Of a stretch of DNA of 64,000 nucleotides, positions 1-12,289 are shown piece by piece (position 1 is the stretch's first letter; each line of letters begins with the position of its first letter). Location: contig CM067374.1 of assembly GCA_034401795.1 (NCBI GenBank), positions 95,548,511 through 95,612,510 of the forward strand, read 5' to 3'. The stretch is from Chaetoderma sp. LZ-2023a (taxonomy: Eukaryota; Mollusca; Caudofoveata; Chaetodermatida; Chaetodermatidae). The notes beneath the pieces are model-generated. The model was not told the DNA's origin. It was given only the letters and a program-made list of their open reading frames with translations, and did no database searches. The position numbers and the translations under genes were made by a program.

Positions 1-57
1 TAATAATAATAATAATCAATAGAATAACTAAGCTATTCCAAGTGACACATGGAAGCC

Positions 58-105
<48 letters not shown>
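1..105. repeat. (TAA)n microsatellite tracts
   Basis: Two TAA runs (1-16 and about 59-105) flank a short unique stretch. TAA runs are the usual 3' tails of several LINE groups, so these could be remnants of insertions, but no coding relic is attached here. Confidence 0.9.
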
Positions 106-108
<3 letters not shown>

Positions 109-235
109 TAGCTGCAAGCAGCAATGAAGGGGTCAGGAACTGTGGCACTGTAATTTACCATGTCCTATTGATCAAAAACCAACAAAAAATTCAAAACTTG
201 TCAAAAACTGGCAACGACTAGCGAAAGAAAATTAG

Positions 236-312
<77 letters not shown>

Positions 313-916
313 CAAATCCGACCAATTATGTTGAATAATGAGCATTTCAAATTCGTTCCAACCCATAGCTGTGTATCAAGGGCCATAACTATGTTTTTGT
401 ATAAAATTTAAGCGAGAATATCAAAATTTACCCATCAACCAAGTTTGGGGCAAATCCGAGCAAAATTACCGAAATTGTAATCATTTTAATTTCGCCATCG
501 CCCATAGCTCTGTGCCAACGGAAATAACTCTATAGAATCAAACTGTACCCATCGATTTTGAGTCAAATTCGAAAAACAATGAATTATAAAAATTTCAAAT
601 TTTTCCCAAGATTATCAAGAGCATTACTCTGATATTTGTGAAAGAATTATACAATAAAGAAAAAAGGTATCCACCCATTAAATGTCATGCAAATCCACCC
701 CAACGTCATTAAATTACAGCATTTTGCCAATTTCCAAATTTTTACAAGTGCCATAACTTATTACCTTAATCGACCAATCAAATTCAAAGATCCAGATTTG
801 GATTCGAATACCTATATATAGCAATTTTCGCAGTCAGAATCCAAAAATTACGACATGCTGAATTATGAATTGCCAATAAAATTCAAAATTCCTGCAAAAG
901 GGTTTATTATCCATAT

Positions 917-919
<3 letters not shown>
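106..919. repeat. Dispersed AT-rich tandem repeat, first copy
   Basis: No gene is seen. After a GCTGCAAGCAGC-type start (110-122), the stretch is built of diverged units of about 115-137 bp. These recur at motifs such as 'caaatccgacc', 'cccatagctctg' and 'ccataactctg' (near 314, 451, 564, 691, 778). The last unit (about 600-918) is matched by 3348-3700 on the other side of the LINE at 972-3290. A (CT)n tract occupies 241-309. The family is not identified; only its repetitive structure is seen. Confidence 0.6.
241..309. repeat. (CT)n microsatellite
   Basis: Nearly pure CT dinucleotide run with one A interruption. Confidence 0.95.

Positions 920-971
<52 letters not shown>
920..971 (-). repeat. 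(TAA)n tail of the CR1-like LINE
   Basis: The TAA run directly abuts the 3' UTR of the minus-strand LINE at 972-3290. Read on the minus strand it follows 'GCGGTATAAATGTACTT', so it is an (ATT)n 3' tail of the kind used by CR1/L2-type elements instead of poly(A). Confidence 0.75.
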
Positions 972-3290
972 GTACATTTATACCGCACGAAACTCCATGC
1001 AGTAGCATGCTCTAGGCGCATACAATATGAAAAAACCATTAAATTTAATTTAGTGAATAAGATTGAGTGAATAGGAATGTTTTTAGACTAGATTTGAAAG
1101 TGGGCAAGGCTTGTAGGGAGATTGTTCCATTCAGTAGCAGCGGTAAAAGAAAAAGATCTTTGCCCATACGTTGACATTTTTGCACTAGGAATTTTGAGCA
1201 GATGCTTATTTTCAGATCGTGGCGAACGGCCGGGAGAATATGGCTACAGAAGGTCAGACAGATAGGTCGGTGCCATATTATTTATACGCTGATAGGTCAG
1301 GCAAATGATCTCATACCGAATTATTTTAGTTATTGGTAGCCAATGTAAGTCGTATAGCACGGGGGAGATGTGCTTATATTTGCCACGGAGGGATACTATC
1401 CTAGCTGCGGCGTTTTGGACTGATTGAAGCTTCTGAATGAGTTTATTTGGCGCACCTGATAGCAGGCTGTTGCAATAATCTAGCCTAGATAAGACCAATG
1501 AAGCTACAAGTTTAGTGGTAGCCTATTTAGTCAGGTACTTTCTGATGTTACTGATGTTTCTCAGTTGAAGAAAGCACACCTTGCAAAGATTATTGACTTG
1601 CTTATCCATACTAAGCTCGCAGTCCAAAACAAACCCTAGGTCTTTTACCTTACCAGACAAACTAACAGGGCTAGTACCAATAGTGATGGCATCGAGCTCA
1701 ATTTTTGCACGCCTAATAGATGGACCCACCAGCAGTATTTCTGTCTTATCATCGTTAAGCTTTAGCATATTAGTGTTCATCCACGTTTTTATATCTTGAC
1801 AGCAGTCTGTTATCTGTTTGACGGCTTCGGCCGCAGCAGGTGCTGATGGCTGGAAACTGTTTATAAGCTGAGTATCATCAGAGTAGAAATGGTGCGACAG
1901 GCGTGATTGTCTATGACTGATCCCAGCTGCTTCGTGTAAAGGGTAAATAATACAGGTCCCAGTATGGATCCCTGTTGCACACCACACGTAAGTTCAACTG
2001 GAGTAGACTGGATACCGTTAACATAGACTGATTGATACCTGTCAGTTAGATAAGAATGGAACCAGTCTAAAGCAAGCCCTGTGACTCCAAATTCATCTGT
2101 CAGACGTGCGAGGAGATTCTTGTGGTCGATTGTGTCGAACGCGGCGCTGAGGTCCAGCAATAGTAAGAGGGCTACATTGCCTTTATCTACGTCCCAACGA
2201 ATGTCATTCAGGACTCTGAGCAGTGCTGTCTCAGTACTATGTCTGTGACGATAGGCAGACTGGAATGGTTCCAGTAGGTTATGAGTAGATACATGGTCGG
2301 ACAGTCGCTGAAACACTGCACGTTCTATGATCTTGGATAGGAACGGCAGATTTGACACTGGCCTATAGTTTTTTAGATTGTCCTCGTCAAGACCTAATTT
2401 CTTCAAGAGAGGGTTAATGAGCGCATACTTGAAGACTTTCGGCATAGTACCACTTGCCACCCTCGAATTTACAAGTGCAGTGATGACGGGCAGTAGAATG
2501 TCAATTTGCTCGTATATCATCTTTGTAGGAATCGGGTCGAGTGGGAAGAAAGTTGGTTTAGAGTGTTTCAAGTGCACCATCACATCGTTTTCAGAGAAAG
2601 GTTCGAGGCTTGCGATACATTCGTTGCTGAAACCATGGTGTTCAAATGGCAACTCCTCTGACTGCATTGAACACGACAGCTGTTTACGAATTACATCGAT
2701 TTTGTCGTGAAAGAACTCTGAGAACAATTGGGCGATTTGCATTGAATCATCTATATTGGGAAGTGAATTCACCTTAGTCTTGCCCATTAATGAGAACATT
2801 AGTTTAAATAATGCCTTAGAGTCAGATGCACATTCTAATATTTTGGAATTAAGAGATGCGCGTTTTGCATTGGAGATTATTTTGGACACATTGTTCCTTG
2901 CACTGGCATATATTTGACGATCAACTTCCAGCCCAGTTTGTCTCCATTTTCGCTCCGCCATCCGTCATACTGATTTCGCTTCCAAAACTTCGGGGCTGAA
3001 TAGCCACGTTGACACTGGACGGCAAACCATTTTCTTTGCCTTCTCCGGCACGTGTTTGTCAAGGAGATCAGACAGCACCGTGTTGTACAGAATAGCTAAA
3101 TCATCACAGTTATAAGGAGGGCATTGAATTAGGGTAGAATGCTGGAGGTCACGGCGGAAAGCAACTTTGTCAATTTTTGCGAGATTTCTGCAGAGCACTG
3201 TTTCTACTGGTCGATCTGTATCGAGAGACAATATCACCAAAAAGTGATCTGACATTTGGAGATCACTCACTTGCTCATTCTTAACATGTG
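972..3290 (-). mobile_element. 5'-truncated CR1-like non-LTR retrotransposon
   Basis: A LINE relic on the minus strand. In order: the end of an APE endonuclease (2965-3270, SDHF motif), reverse transcriptase (1861-2961, with NYRPVSNLPFLSK, LDLSAAFDTIDH and GVQQGSILGPVLFTLY), the RT catalytic box and thumb (1523-1987), and the C-terminal region (1244-1498, [11 protein letters not shown] ... LHWLPI ... YLSDLL). The catalytic box reads FYSDDTQL where the family usually has YADD, so the two aspartates remain. Frame changes near 2960 and 1900-1990 and a stop near 1500 break the ORF. The 3' UTR leads into a TAA tail. The N-terminal half of the endonuclease and ORF1 are missing, the usual 5' truncation. 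The clade call (CR1/Jockey superfamily) rests on motif resemblance. Confidence 0.85.
1244..3270 (-). pseudogene. CR1-like ORF2 (endonuclease-reverse transcriptase), broken
   Basis: Coding remains of the LINE at 972-3290 in at least three frames: 3270-2965, 2961-1861, 1987-1523 and 1498-1244. The product would copy its own RNA at a nicked chromosomal target. The RT palm motifs are readable and the two catalytic aspartates survive in FYSDD, but the endonuclease lacks its first catalytic motifs and the frame is broken at least twice. It can only be a dead copy. The adjoining (TAA)n tail and a typical 3' UTR make the 3' end complete. Confidence 0.8.
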
Positions 3291-3344
3291 TTCAGCTGTT
3301 TACCAACAGATCTTTTGCTTTCCGAATTTGAGACAACGCTGACG

Positions 3345-3574
3345 AAAGATTTTTCCCAAGGACCATAACCCCTATCAAGAGCATAACTCTGAAATTTGTG
3401 AATAATTTATACTATAAAGTCAAAATGTATCCACCCACCAAATTGCATGAAAAGCCACCAAAAAGTAATTAAATTATCAGCATTTTGCCAATTCTCAAAT
3501 TATTCCAAATACCAAAACTCTCTAACTAATGGACCAAGCAAAGTCAAAGTTCAAGATTCAGAATCAGGATCCAG

Positions 3575-3651
<77 letters not shown>

Positions 3652-4135
3652 TTTTGATTGGCCGATGAAACACAAAATTCCCACCGAAAAGGTTTATTAG
3701 CCACATCTCGGCCATGTACGAAAGGATCTCGTTTTTGTTTTCAAACTTGATGCCGTTGATGACCCCACTGATATGTAGACTCAATATCTGCGCAAAATAT
3801 CAATCAAATAAATATGGCCGCTGGAATGCTTGAATTTGAGTGGCGGTCATGTGAATTTTACTATCAACTTCGCTTGATCAGACTTTAATGGCCTATAGTC
3901 TTTAATCATATATTCCAAATTTCAGCCCGGTCCTATCAGCGGCTTTGGAGAAGAAGACATTTTTGCAAAAACATGATCATCCAAGTTGGCCGCCAGATAT
4001 TCTGTCCAATTGGATTGTTTCAATCAGACTTGGTTCAGCACTGCACATGGACAAGATTTCTCAAATTTCAGCTCAATCGGTTCAATCGTCTTATAGAGGA
4101 TATGCTCTGAAAATCTCAAAAATGCATGTGGGCTG
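3345..4135. repeat. Dispersed AT-rich repeat, second copy
   Basis: From 3348 the sequence realigns by eye with 600-918 ('ttttcccaagg', 'tatccaccca', 'cattttgccaatt', 'ggtttatta'). It then runs on beyond the point where the first copy stops, to about 4135, with recurring motifs such as 'atttcagctcaatcggttcaatcg'. A 70-bp (AT)n expansion interrupts it at 3579-3648. No coding potential is evident. Confidence 0.55.
3579..3648. repeat. (AT)n microsatellite
   Basis: About 35 uninterrupted AT/TA steps inside the dispersed repeat. It produces a false poly-(YI) open frame on both strands. Confidence 0.95.
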
Positions 4136-4189
4136 TTGACCTAATTTACCAATCGGGTTCAGTCATGGTCAGCAACTAGCCCTTATGTC

Positions 4190-5780
4190 ATGTTTCCTCT
4201 TTATGGAGGACGGGGTTTTGCCGGTTTTCAGTTTTGAATGATTTGCTGGAATGATTGCAAAGAATAATCTTGCAGCAATGTCAGCAGTACTGCAAAGCAG
4301 TCAGCCCAGGATTTTACTTCTCCTCCATGGTTCACCGCTACAAAGTGGATCGTCATTTTCTTTAGTTTTATGCTTTGTAGATAGGTATATGTGGGTAAAC
4401 TCTGTTTCGTAGGATTCATTCATAAAGAGATTATCAATTTTTAGTTTACTTGCAACTATAGGGAGAAGTTCGACAAGGAGTTGCTTTTCGGCGTCTATGA
4501 AGTCCACATCGTCGGCATATTCCATCTCTAGCGGCATACCCAGTATTAACAGTGGGGGGGGGGGGGGGGAGGGGGTTTGGTCTTGTGGAATTTTCCTGCA
4601 CGGATTTAATGCTACAGCAAGGTAACAGGTGAAAAGCACTGGGGATAGACCATCTCCGTGTGGGAAGTCGATTGATGTCTCAAATGTTATAGACTTCACT
4701 GACTTGACTCGTACTCTCAGCTTGCTGTCTGCAAGCAGTAGTCTCACTAGTTGTAGCTCATCCTCATTGCAACTGATCTGCCGTAGTACATCTAGGATCT
4801 TTGAGCGTTTAATTGTGTCGAAGGCTCGTGGCATGTTAATGCCCATTTTGTGGAAATCCCAGTGTTTGGACATGACTAGTGACACAAGCATGCGTTGATC
4901 CCATACAATGTCTGCGCAGCTACGTCCAGGTGTGAAGCCACTTTGACATGATCCGGTGAGGTCATCGATCTTGTCTCGGAGACGGCATAGAGTAACATTG
5001 GATAGGATTTTCCGTCTGCTGGTGTTGAGGTGCACAATCGGCTGCGGATTGGCGGGGGCCACGTGGTTTCTTGGGTTTGGGTAGCGCGATAAGGGTGCCT
5101 TGGCATATAGCGTACATGGGGAGGTGCTGCATAAAAGCTGAATTGATTAGATCCGCGATCATTTTGAGATAATGTCAGATGCATATTTGAATAGTTCATT
5201 GCTCATGCCATCAGGTCCAGATGCACGGCCAATTTTCAGGGCTTTAAGTACCTTCTCAACTTCTGCTGTTTTAATTGGTGTTAGTAATGGCCTGTCGTCC
5301 CCTGAGACCTGGTGTCAGTACTCATCATCGTGGTCAGTGAACTGTTCCTTGAACCCTTCTCCAATCGCCTCGGCTTTACCCTGGTCAATCCCGATAAGGT
5401 GTCCTTTTTACTTTTGTACCGTGAGTGGTAGTGTGTAGTCAGTAACTCTCAGTGCTCGGAATGCCCAGAACATTTTGTGACAGTCAACCGTGGCAGCGAT
5501 TTCATCTGCTCGGTAGTCTGCTTGTTGAATAGCAATATCTTTTAAGCATTCGCTAATGTGGCGCAGAATGTGATTGCGTTCCTGGCTTAGTTTGGTGCAG
5601 TCTTCACTTTGGCCACTTTGATAGATGCGCAGCCGTAATGATTTCGGCTCTGCTGACAGTTTTACTGCCAGAGGGTCGTCAGTATACCTCCTTCGGTTGT
5701 TTTTAGAACACCTATGGTGCTGGTTTGGATCGGAGCCGGCGTCGATGCCTCCACCAATTCTAACAAAGCTCAACCCACGC
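4190..5780 (-). pseudogene. Non-LTR reverse transcriptase relic
   Basis: A second, different LINE relic on the minus strand. Upstream pieces (5773-5408 and 5199-4960) lead into reverse transcriptase at 5062-4301. Visible RT landmarks: ALPKPKKPRG, then QSGFTPGRSCADIVWDQR, a degraded AFDTI box, GDGLSPVLF in place of QGDxLSPVLF, and an intact EYADDVDF catalytic box. A G-run at 4553-4569 has added prolines inside the RT, a clear insertion. Several frame changes separate the pieces. Both ends are ragged and no tail was found. The RT type (RTE-like or related) cannot be settled by eye, but it is not the CR1 type next door. Confidence 0.7.
4553..4569. repeat. Poly-G run inside the RT relic
   Basis: A 17-base G tract with a second short G run just after. 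It expands a coding stretch into prolines on the minus strand and is a possible quadruplex or assembly-slippage site. Confidence 0.8.
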
Positions 5781-5794
5781 TTCGAGTGTGTGGG

Positions 5795-6060
5795 AATAAT
5801 TTTATATACTTTGAACCCTGAATTCTCTGAATCCCAATTTCAAGGCAACTATACAGGTAAGCTGGTGACTATTTTGAATTAATTTCGAATTAATTTCAAA
5901 ATATTACACACAATGTTTATTAAATAGTAAATCCATCAAAGAAATACAATTCGTACACTTCATGATGGCCGTTACAATTTTGATGACAGAGTTTTGAATG
6001 TGACGTCAGCCTACCTGTGATGTAATTGTTTATGACGTCAGATACCTGAGTGATAAATCG
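5795..6060 (+). repeat. Foldback-family copy 1 (core collapsed)
   Basis: First of seven related copies in the window. It carries the family landmarks in order: 'ccctgaattc', a core hairpin, 'tttattaaatagtaaa', 'acaattcgtacac', then 'tatgacgtcagatac' and 'tgagtga'. Its core (5868-5905) is a loopless minimal hairpin in which the family's central 'gactgggcgctgttgctg' arm has been lost. Confidence 0.65.
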
Positions 6061-6061
6061 G

Positions 6062-7240
6062 CTCCTTCTTAGGCACTATCATTTTAATAGAGGAATACGA
6101 TCTATTAGTCAAGTAGATGACGTCATAATGAATTACGTCACGTGTAGGATGGCATCACAATCAATTACGTAATGAATGATGAGGATAAGGGAACTTTTAA
6201 AAGTCCTTCAGTTGAACGAATTGTGTGTCTTTACTGTTTAATAACCATTCTGTTGAATATTTTGAAGTTAATTTGACTGGGAGCTGTTGCTACCATAGGA
6301 TGGTGCTGTCATGGGCAGCAACAGCACCCAATCATATTAGTTTCAAAATATTCGACAGCTTACATGTATAGTTTTCTGGAAATTGAGATTTAGGGAGTTC
6401 ATGGTTCGATCGATCCAAACACGGGAAAAGCCTGGGCTGAGCCTAGCTAGAGATGGGCGGGGCATAAAAGGTGGATTCATCCATTGGTGTTCGGTTAAAG
6501 GAGTTAGCATTTTCACTTGTATTAATCATTCATAGATTTTGTTTTAATCAAAATGTGATAAAAATAACAAATTTTATTGAAATTCCTTTCTAACATTTTT
6601 TACCCAAAAACCTTTAATTCGACCCAAATGCTTCTCAGTTCGAAAAGATTTCTATAACTATCAATATCAGTTTCTTTCATTATAATGTGAAGATTAACAT
6701 CTTGATATAGTGACAAATGTTGGATTGTAACCTGGGGTTGGTCATCCAAATCAGATTTTCAGCTTCTCTAGTAATAGCATTTAGTTACATTTGCACCCTC
6801 TCAGCTAACAAATGAATACAGGCACACATTTCTAGCTATTACCCGCTCATTTCTAACTATAACCGGCCCATTTCCAGCTATGCCCCCGACTTTATAGCTA
6901 AGCTACCACCACGATTTGCCCATGTTGGGATCAATCTAACCCTGAATTCCCAGAATCCCAATAACAGCGTAGCAATACAGTTAAGCTGTCAAATAATTTG
7001 TAACTAATTTGACTGTATGCAGTTGCTGGCTATGGCAGAAACAGCGCCCAGTCAAATTAATTTCAAAATATTCAGCAGAATGTGTATTAAATCGCAAAGA
7101 CATACAATTCGTACACTTGGCGAACAATTCAATGTTCATGACGGAGCTATAGATACGTCAATCATTACGCGTTTTGATTGGCATGGCAGCCTAAATGTAA
7201 CGTGATTGATTATGACATCATATACTTGAGTGACATTGTA
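6062..7240. mobile_element. Large foldback element, pair 1 (nested hairpins)
   Basis: Two inverted arms (about 6100-6480 and 6830-7240) around a spacer of about 350 bp. Each arm holds its own hairpin core: 6250-6358 and 6984-7078 ('tttgactggg...gctgttgct' facing 'agcaacagc...cccagtcaaa'). Each arm also has 'acaattcgt' and TGACGTCA-like sites near the outer end, and 'ctagctatgccccgcccat'-type sequence near the inner end. No coding sequence is seen, so it is non-autonomous. The right end stops about 30 bp from the splice donor of the FReD exon at 7268-7435. Confidence 0.7.
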
Positions 7241-7267
7241 GTTCACCCCGTACACCGCGTATCTTAC

Positions 7268-7435
7268 CCGCCACAGAGTGACCTGTGAACCCCGAGACAT
7301 GTAAGATATACCCTGGCTCCGGATCCACAGCAAACTGACTATATTTCGCGTATGTCGAAGTGCTTTGAAAATCGCTCATGTCTACCCGGAGTTCTTGAGG
7401 AGAGAGACTGGTCAGGTTATGTATGTTGTTCAGTC
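7268..7435 (-). CDS. Fibrinogen-related protein, FReD exon 3
   Basis: A 168-bp exon of a host gene, too short to appear as a long open frame. On the minus strand it follows a clean acceptor (TTTTGCAG, 7443-7436) and ends at a strong donor (GTAAGAT, 7267-7261). It encodes a canonical middle part of a fibrinogen C-terminal domain: GLNNIHNLTS, then ELRVDMSDF, YAKYSQFAVD, YILHVSGFTGHSVAG. It starts by completing a Gly codon left open by the exon at 30646-30550 and leaves one base over at its end. The Ca2+-site and polymerisation-pocket part of the domain would be in the next exon, which I do not see; it probably lies left of base 1. The intron upstream holds the Tx1 cluster. Confidence 0.88.
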
Positions 7436-7544
7436 CTGCAAAATATTATTGACAGCTAAGTTATTGAAGATAGAGAATTTATGAACATACTGTCCCAGCC
7501 ATTTAGATTCCGAGTCTCGCCCACACGCCCCTTTCGGTGTGTCG

Positions 7545-7599
<55 letters not shown>

Positions 7600-7602
7600 C
7601 AC
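7545..7602. repeat. (CTA)n microsatellite, left border of the Tx1 cluster
   Basis: About 19 CTA units, ending in TACCAC just before the T-run that is the poly(A) tail of Tx1 copy A. It is the leftmost of four ACT-type tracts that separate and bound the three Tx1 elements. Confidence 0.95.
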
Positions 7603-7611
7603 TTTTTTTTT

Positions 7612-8579
7612 GTTGAAAATCCGACGCTGACGCAGTCGGACAAACTTCACGGAGGAACTCCTTTAAAAAGGCTTGCAAACCCCCAGAAAAAAACTGGTGA
7701 ACTAGTAAGCCTGATTAATATTACACCAAAACAAAAGATAAATAATGAGCATTAATACAATCTATAAATACATATGGCTTAAATAGTATAGATACAAAAC
7801 AATAAGCTGATATAGATCCGATAGCAAAACAAAACTTAACAAAGGCATTACTATTCAACCCGGGTGTAGTAGTAGACCCGTGTGGCGAGTGCAACTATCC
7901 AACAAATGAAAAGTGCCTCGTCAATCAATGACAAATAAGTCAATCATTGACACCAGTGGGCTGATTCTTTAAAGGTTAGCGGGCGTAGTAGCCTTTGGGT
8001 AGTATAATACATATAGTCGGCAGAAAAATTACAGAAAAATAGATGGCGCTCTTGTTTACATTTTCGATTTACTTTATTGTAAGGTTTTGTAAATTACCAT
8101 TCAATCCATGTGTGGTAGTAGGCGCGTGTAGCTAGTGCAACTATTCAACAAATGAAAAGTGACTCGTCAATCAATGACAAATAAGTCAATCATTGACGCC
8201 AGTGGGCTGATTCTTTAAAGATCAGCGGGCGTAGTAGCATTTGGGTAGCATAACATATATAGTCAGCAGGAAAATTACAGAAAAATAGATGGAAATAGAT
8301 GGTGCTCTTGTTTACATTTTTGATTTACTTTGTTGTAAGTTTTTGTAAATTACCCGGGAACAAATAACCCTAGAAACCTGTGCAAGTTTCTAAAATTACC
8401 CGGGATGATTTTATAATTCAATGGCAACTTACTTTATCGATTGATTATTAAATTACCCCGGTCTGTTTATTTGTTAACATGAATTATTAAACATAACAAT
8501 ATCAAAGTGCAGACTAAAGTGAATTACAGGATACAGATTAATTAAGACACAGATAAATCAGCGGTAGTAATTAAATGAT
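7612..8579 (-). other. 3' UTR of Tx1 copy A with internal duplication and terminal hairpins
   Basis: Two diverged tandem units of about 246 bp (from about 7862 and 8108) share 'gtagtag', 'gtgcaact', 'gactcgtcaatcaatgac', 'gggctgattctttaaag', 'atagatgg' and 'cgctcttgttta'. At the very end, TCCGAC/GTCGGA (7620-7625 with 7635-7640) forms a 6-bp stem with a 9-nt loop. A second small stem GGAG/CTCC lies at 7651-7661. Copy C keeps the same terminal hairpin and the same two-unit layout. Confidence 0.75.
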
Positions 8580-11500
8580 TTAAGCTAGTGCAGGCTCATT
8601 TATTTTTACAGTTCCCAACTCTATTGAAACTATGTTTATTTTGCACCATATGTCCTTGAATACTTTTTCTTTACCATGCTGCTTTAATCTAAAATATTCG
8701 CAAGGATTATGATTCAGCAGCAATGAACGAAATATTGCCTTTATTGCTCTATTGTGATTGCCCATAGATGGATTTTTCGTCTGTGCACACCGATGTTTCC
8801 AAATGGCCCAAACACCTATGGTTAGCATTGTTATTAAACTAGTCCTTTCAGACTTCATGATATTTACACCGCTTGATCCAAATTCTCTAAATAAGACTAC
8901 ATGCGTTTCTAGAACAATGGGCTTCGCTCCAAATTGTGCCAAGATTTGGCTGATATAGTCCCAAAATTGTGACGATATTGGACATTCCGCAAATAAATGC
9001 TCGATTGTTTCCTCGTAACACCTATCAGAAGTCGTAATATTGCACTTGTATGTCAAGTGTCCCACCCATAGCCGTCGATGTAGTAATCGCCACAATAAAT
9101 CACGAGCCATATTTGGTATGTATGGAGTATGTAAGATTTTTCAAACTTTTTTCCAGCTGGATGGTTTATAGCTTGAGTCATCCCAGCTCCTAATTGCTAT
9201 GGGAGGTATTACTTGTTTTCGTCTCATAATGTGGTACCATTCCTTGGATCTCATCTTGTATTTTAACATCTCATTATCAAGAACTAATGCAGGTTGTGGA
9301 GTCAAACTATTATTATTTACATTTGGCAGACGAAACCATTCAATTGGTGCAGCATGTTTTATTTTATTTAGCAACCGCTGGACATCTACATGCCTCATAT
9401 GTGTTTTTCTAGCTACTTCTTGCATTGAAATCCATCCACGTGTTTGAGGGTGTATCATATCAGATAAATGTTGAATGCCATATTTTGCAAAAGATGGTAG
9501 ATAAAGTACTGCATTGTTATAACATATATTACTATTGACCCACAATTGCTGTTCTAGCACGTAGGTGGAGACATGTATCTGTCAAATATTTTCTAACTCC
9601 TTAACTTGATTTTTAAACACATCTGGTATCATTTGGCTATTCGGAGGTGGCTTCTTTGAGGTAAAAACATGCTCAGCCAGAAATGGTTCTACAATTCTCT
9701 CCATGGGAGCTCGTGAAACACATGCCCACGTCTCATCTGATGTAATAAGATCATTAAAAAGTTTTAACCTTAAAGAAACACATTTCACTTTAATATCATT
9801 TAAATCAAGTCCTCCTTCTAACTTAGCATTATTGAGAACACGATGGGAAACTAAATGATTCTTTTCTTCCTATATGAATGGCAATAGCAACTCATTAACC
9901 TCCTTTTCTACATGTGTTGGCATGTGTACAACAGATGCTGTATACCATAGCCCAGATAATACTGAGTTGTTGACAACAAACACTCCACCAAAAATTGAAA
10001 GACGACGACGCTTCCAATTTGCTAATATTCTCTTAAGCTTAGATACTCGTTCATTCCAATTTTGTGTTGTATTCGGTTTCCTGCTAAAATAGATGCCTAA
10101 AATCTTAATGGTATCATTAGACCAATTGATTTCAAGTGGCTGGTCATTCCGCTCTTTCCATGGCCCTAAAAATTATCCTTTGGATTTTCCTTTATTGATT
10201 TTCAAACCAGATGCATTTTGGAACTTTTCTAGTACGTGGTTTAAAATTGCAAAATCATTGTTTGACCTAGTAAACACGGTTGTGTCATCAGCATATTGTG
10301 ACAGCTTAAGTTGTCTTTCTATGCCACGAATACATGTGCCTTGAAAGTTATTATTTTGCCTCAATGCTATGCCAAGGGATTCCATCACAATAACAAATAA
10401 CAATGGCGATAGGGAACACCCCTATCTAACACCACGTTCTAAGACAATTTCTCTGGATAATTGATTGTTCACTAAATAGCTACTCTTGATATCCGTATAT
10501 ATAAATCTTAACCCATTTAATAAAGTTTGAGCCCAACCCAAATGATTGCAAAGAATTAAAAAGAAAATCCCATTCCACACGGTCAAATGCCTTTTCCTTG
10601 TCCAAGGCAATCACAGCTGAAGGGATGCTATCCTTCTCAACCAATTGTATAAGGTCTCTTATTAACATGGTATTGGTTAAAATTGTCCTCCTAGGTACAG
10701 CACATGTCTGCTCTGTTCCAATGATTTCTCCTAAAACACTACCTAGTTTCAATGTTAGTGCTCTGGATATTATTTTGTAGTCTACACATAGTAGAGAAAT
10801 TGGTCTGTAATTCTGAATTAGACGTCTGTCATTTCGTTTATATATTAGCCTTACGTATGCCCTAGCCATAGTTGGTGGTAAATGGCCCTTCTCAAAAATG
10901 TCAGTGGCTAATTCTTCCATTATTGGACCTACAAGGTGCCAAAACGTAATTGCATACAATAGTACTCATTTCATTGTTGGTAAAGACGGTTGAACCATCC
11001 GACATGTTTAATGAGCACATCACCTTATCTATTGCCCGTGCTTTTTCTAATTTGCAAAAATATCGGGTTGGCTTTTCCCCTTCTGCGTGCATCTGGGCTC
11101 TTGCTCTAATTTTTGCACCCTCAAACTCATATTGTTCTATATCTCTTATTTTACTTTTAATTTTAACCAGTAATTCATAATAATTATCTTCATCATTATT
11201 TACTTTAGCATTAATTTTCATTAGTGACCGGTGAAGTGTTTTCTTGCGTTTGCATATTTCCCGTGCTTTTCTAATAGCATACTTTCGGGAAACATACTTT
11301 AAATCCAGTTTTACATCCTCCCACCATTGCAATGTGCTCTTATATGATGCTTTCCTATTAATCCGATGTTGCCAACAACTCTCTATATTATTCTTATAAA
11401 ATTCTTCTCCCAACAGTGTTGTGTTTAATTTCCAAAACCCAACCCTTTTTGTTAGCCAATCAGCATTAGCAAAGGTTACACAAACCACGTTATGATCTGC

Positions 11501-12283
11501 GAATGCAACTGGCTTAATATTAACATCTCTCCCTGTCAACAAACTATTCACATAAATTATGTCGATCCTTGAACCATCTTTACCATCTGCCGAAAAACAT
11601 GTAAGATCTTTACCATGAGGTTTTGATATTTTATAGGTGTCAACTAAATTTTCATTATCACATATTCCTTTTAAGAGTCTATGTGATGTATCAGTATAAG
11701 ATGAAGTTGCATTCCTGTCATTTTCTTTGTCTATGGCACAATTAAAGTCACCACCCATTACTAAGTTTTCAGTGATGTTATCTAGTGCTGTTGTAGACAT
11801 CCCATTAAAAAAATTACGACGTATTTGATGAGATGCAGGTGCATATATACACAGCAATGTGAAACGTGTTTGTTGTATATCTAGCGTGACTCTCACCCAG
11901 CGACCATTGGCACCTGATACTGAAGAGATTATATTTACATAGGCTGAACAACGAGTGAGTATAACAATTGCTACACCTGCACTATTATCTTGAGATAACA
12001 AATAGAATATTCTGGATCCAGAAATCTTTTCTAGATTATCGTATGATTCTGACTTCTGAATTTTTGTTTCCTGTATCAAAGCAATGTCAATCTGCTCATT
12101 TTTCAGAGTCTCTAGTAAGTGACGTTGCTTTATGTCACTATTTAAGCCTCTACAATTGAGTGTGCAAATTAGCATAAAAAGTAATAAAATGATGTGTATA
12201 ACCTCAATTATTAAGCTAAGTAGATATTGGTTTTTTCGACTCTCTCTTAGACCATTTACATATTTTACTCGCAAACGCTGCAC
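8580..12283 (-). pseudogene. Tx1 ORF2 of copy A: APE endonuclease + reverse transcriptase
   Basis: ORF2 polyprotein in several frames. The endonuclease (12283-10901, 460 residues open) shows LNCRGLN, QETK, SAGVAI, IYAP, GDFN, SRIDIIYV and the final ADH, so the catalytic set looks complete. The RT (10959 to about 10173) shows NYRPISLL, ALDKEKAFDRVEW and an intact QYADDTTVF. A zf-RVT-like end (9110-8580: ARDLLWRLLHRRLWVG, then HLFAEC) has lost the first CxxC. Frame breaks fall near 10950, 10480, 10170, 9580 and 9120. It is probably inactive, yet it is the copy with the best preserved catalytic motifs. Confidence 0.85.
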
Positions 12284-12289
12284 TACTTA

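Noticed and set aside
1..7260. Final FReD exon (Ca2+ site, terminal disulphide) expected downstream of exon 3
   Set aside because: Looked for on the minus strand in the non-repeat parts; nothing with the expected Trp-Trp/Cys pattern was found, so it is probably outside the window.
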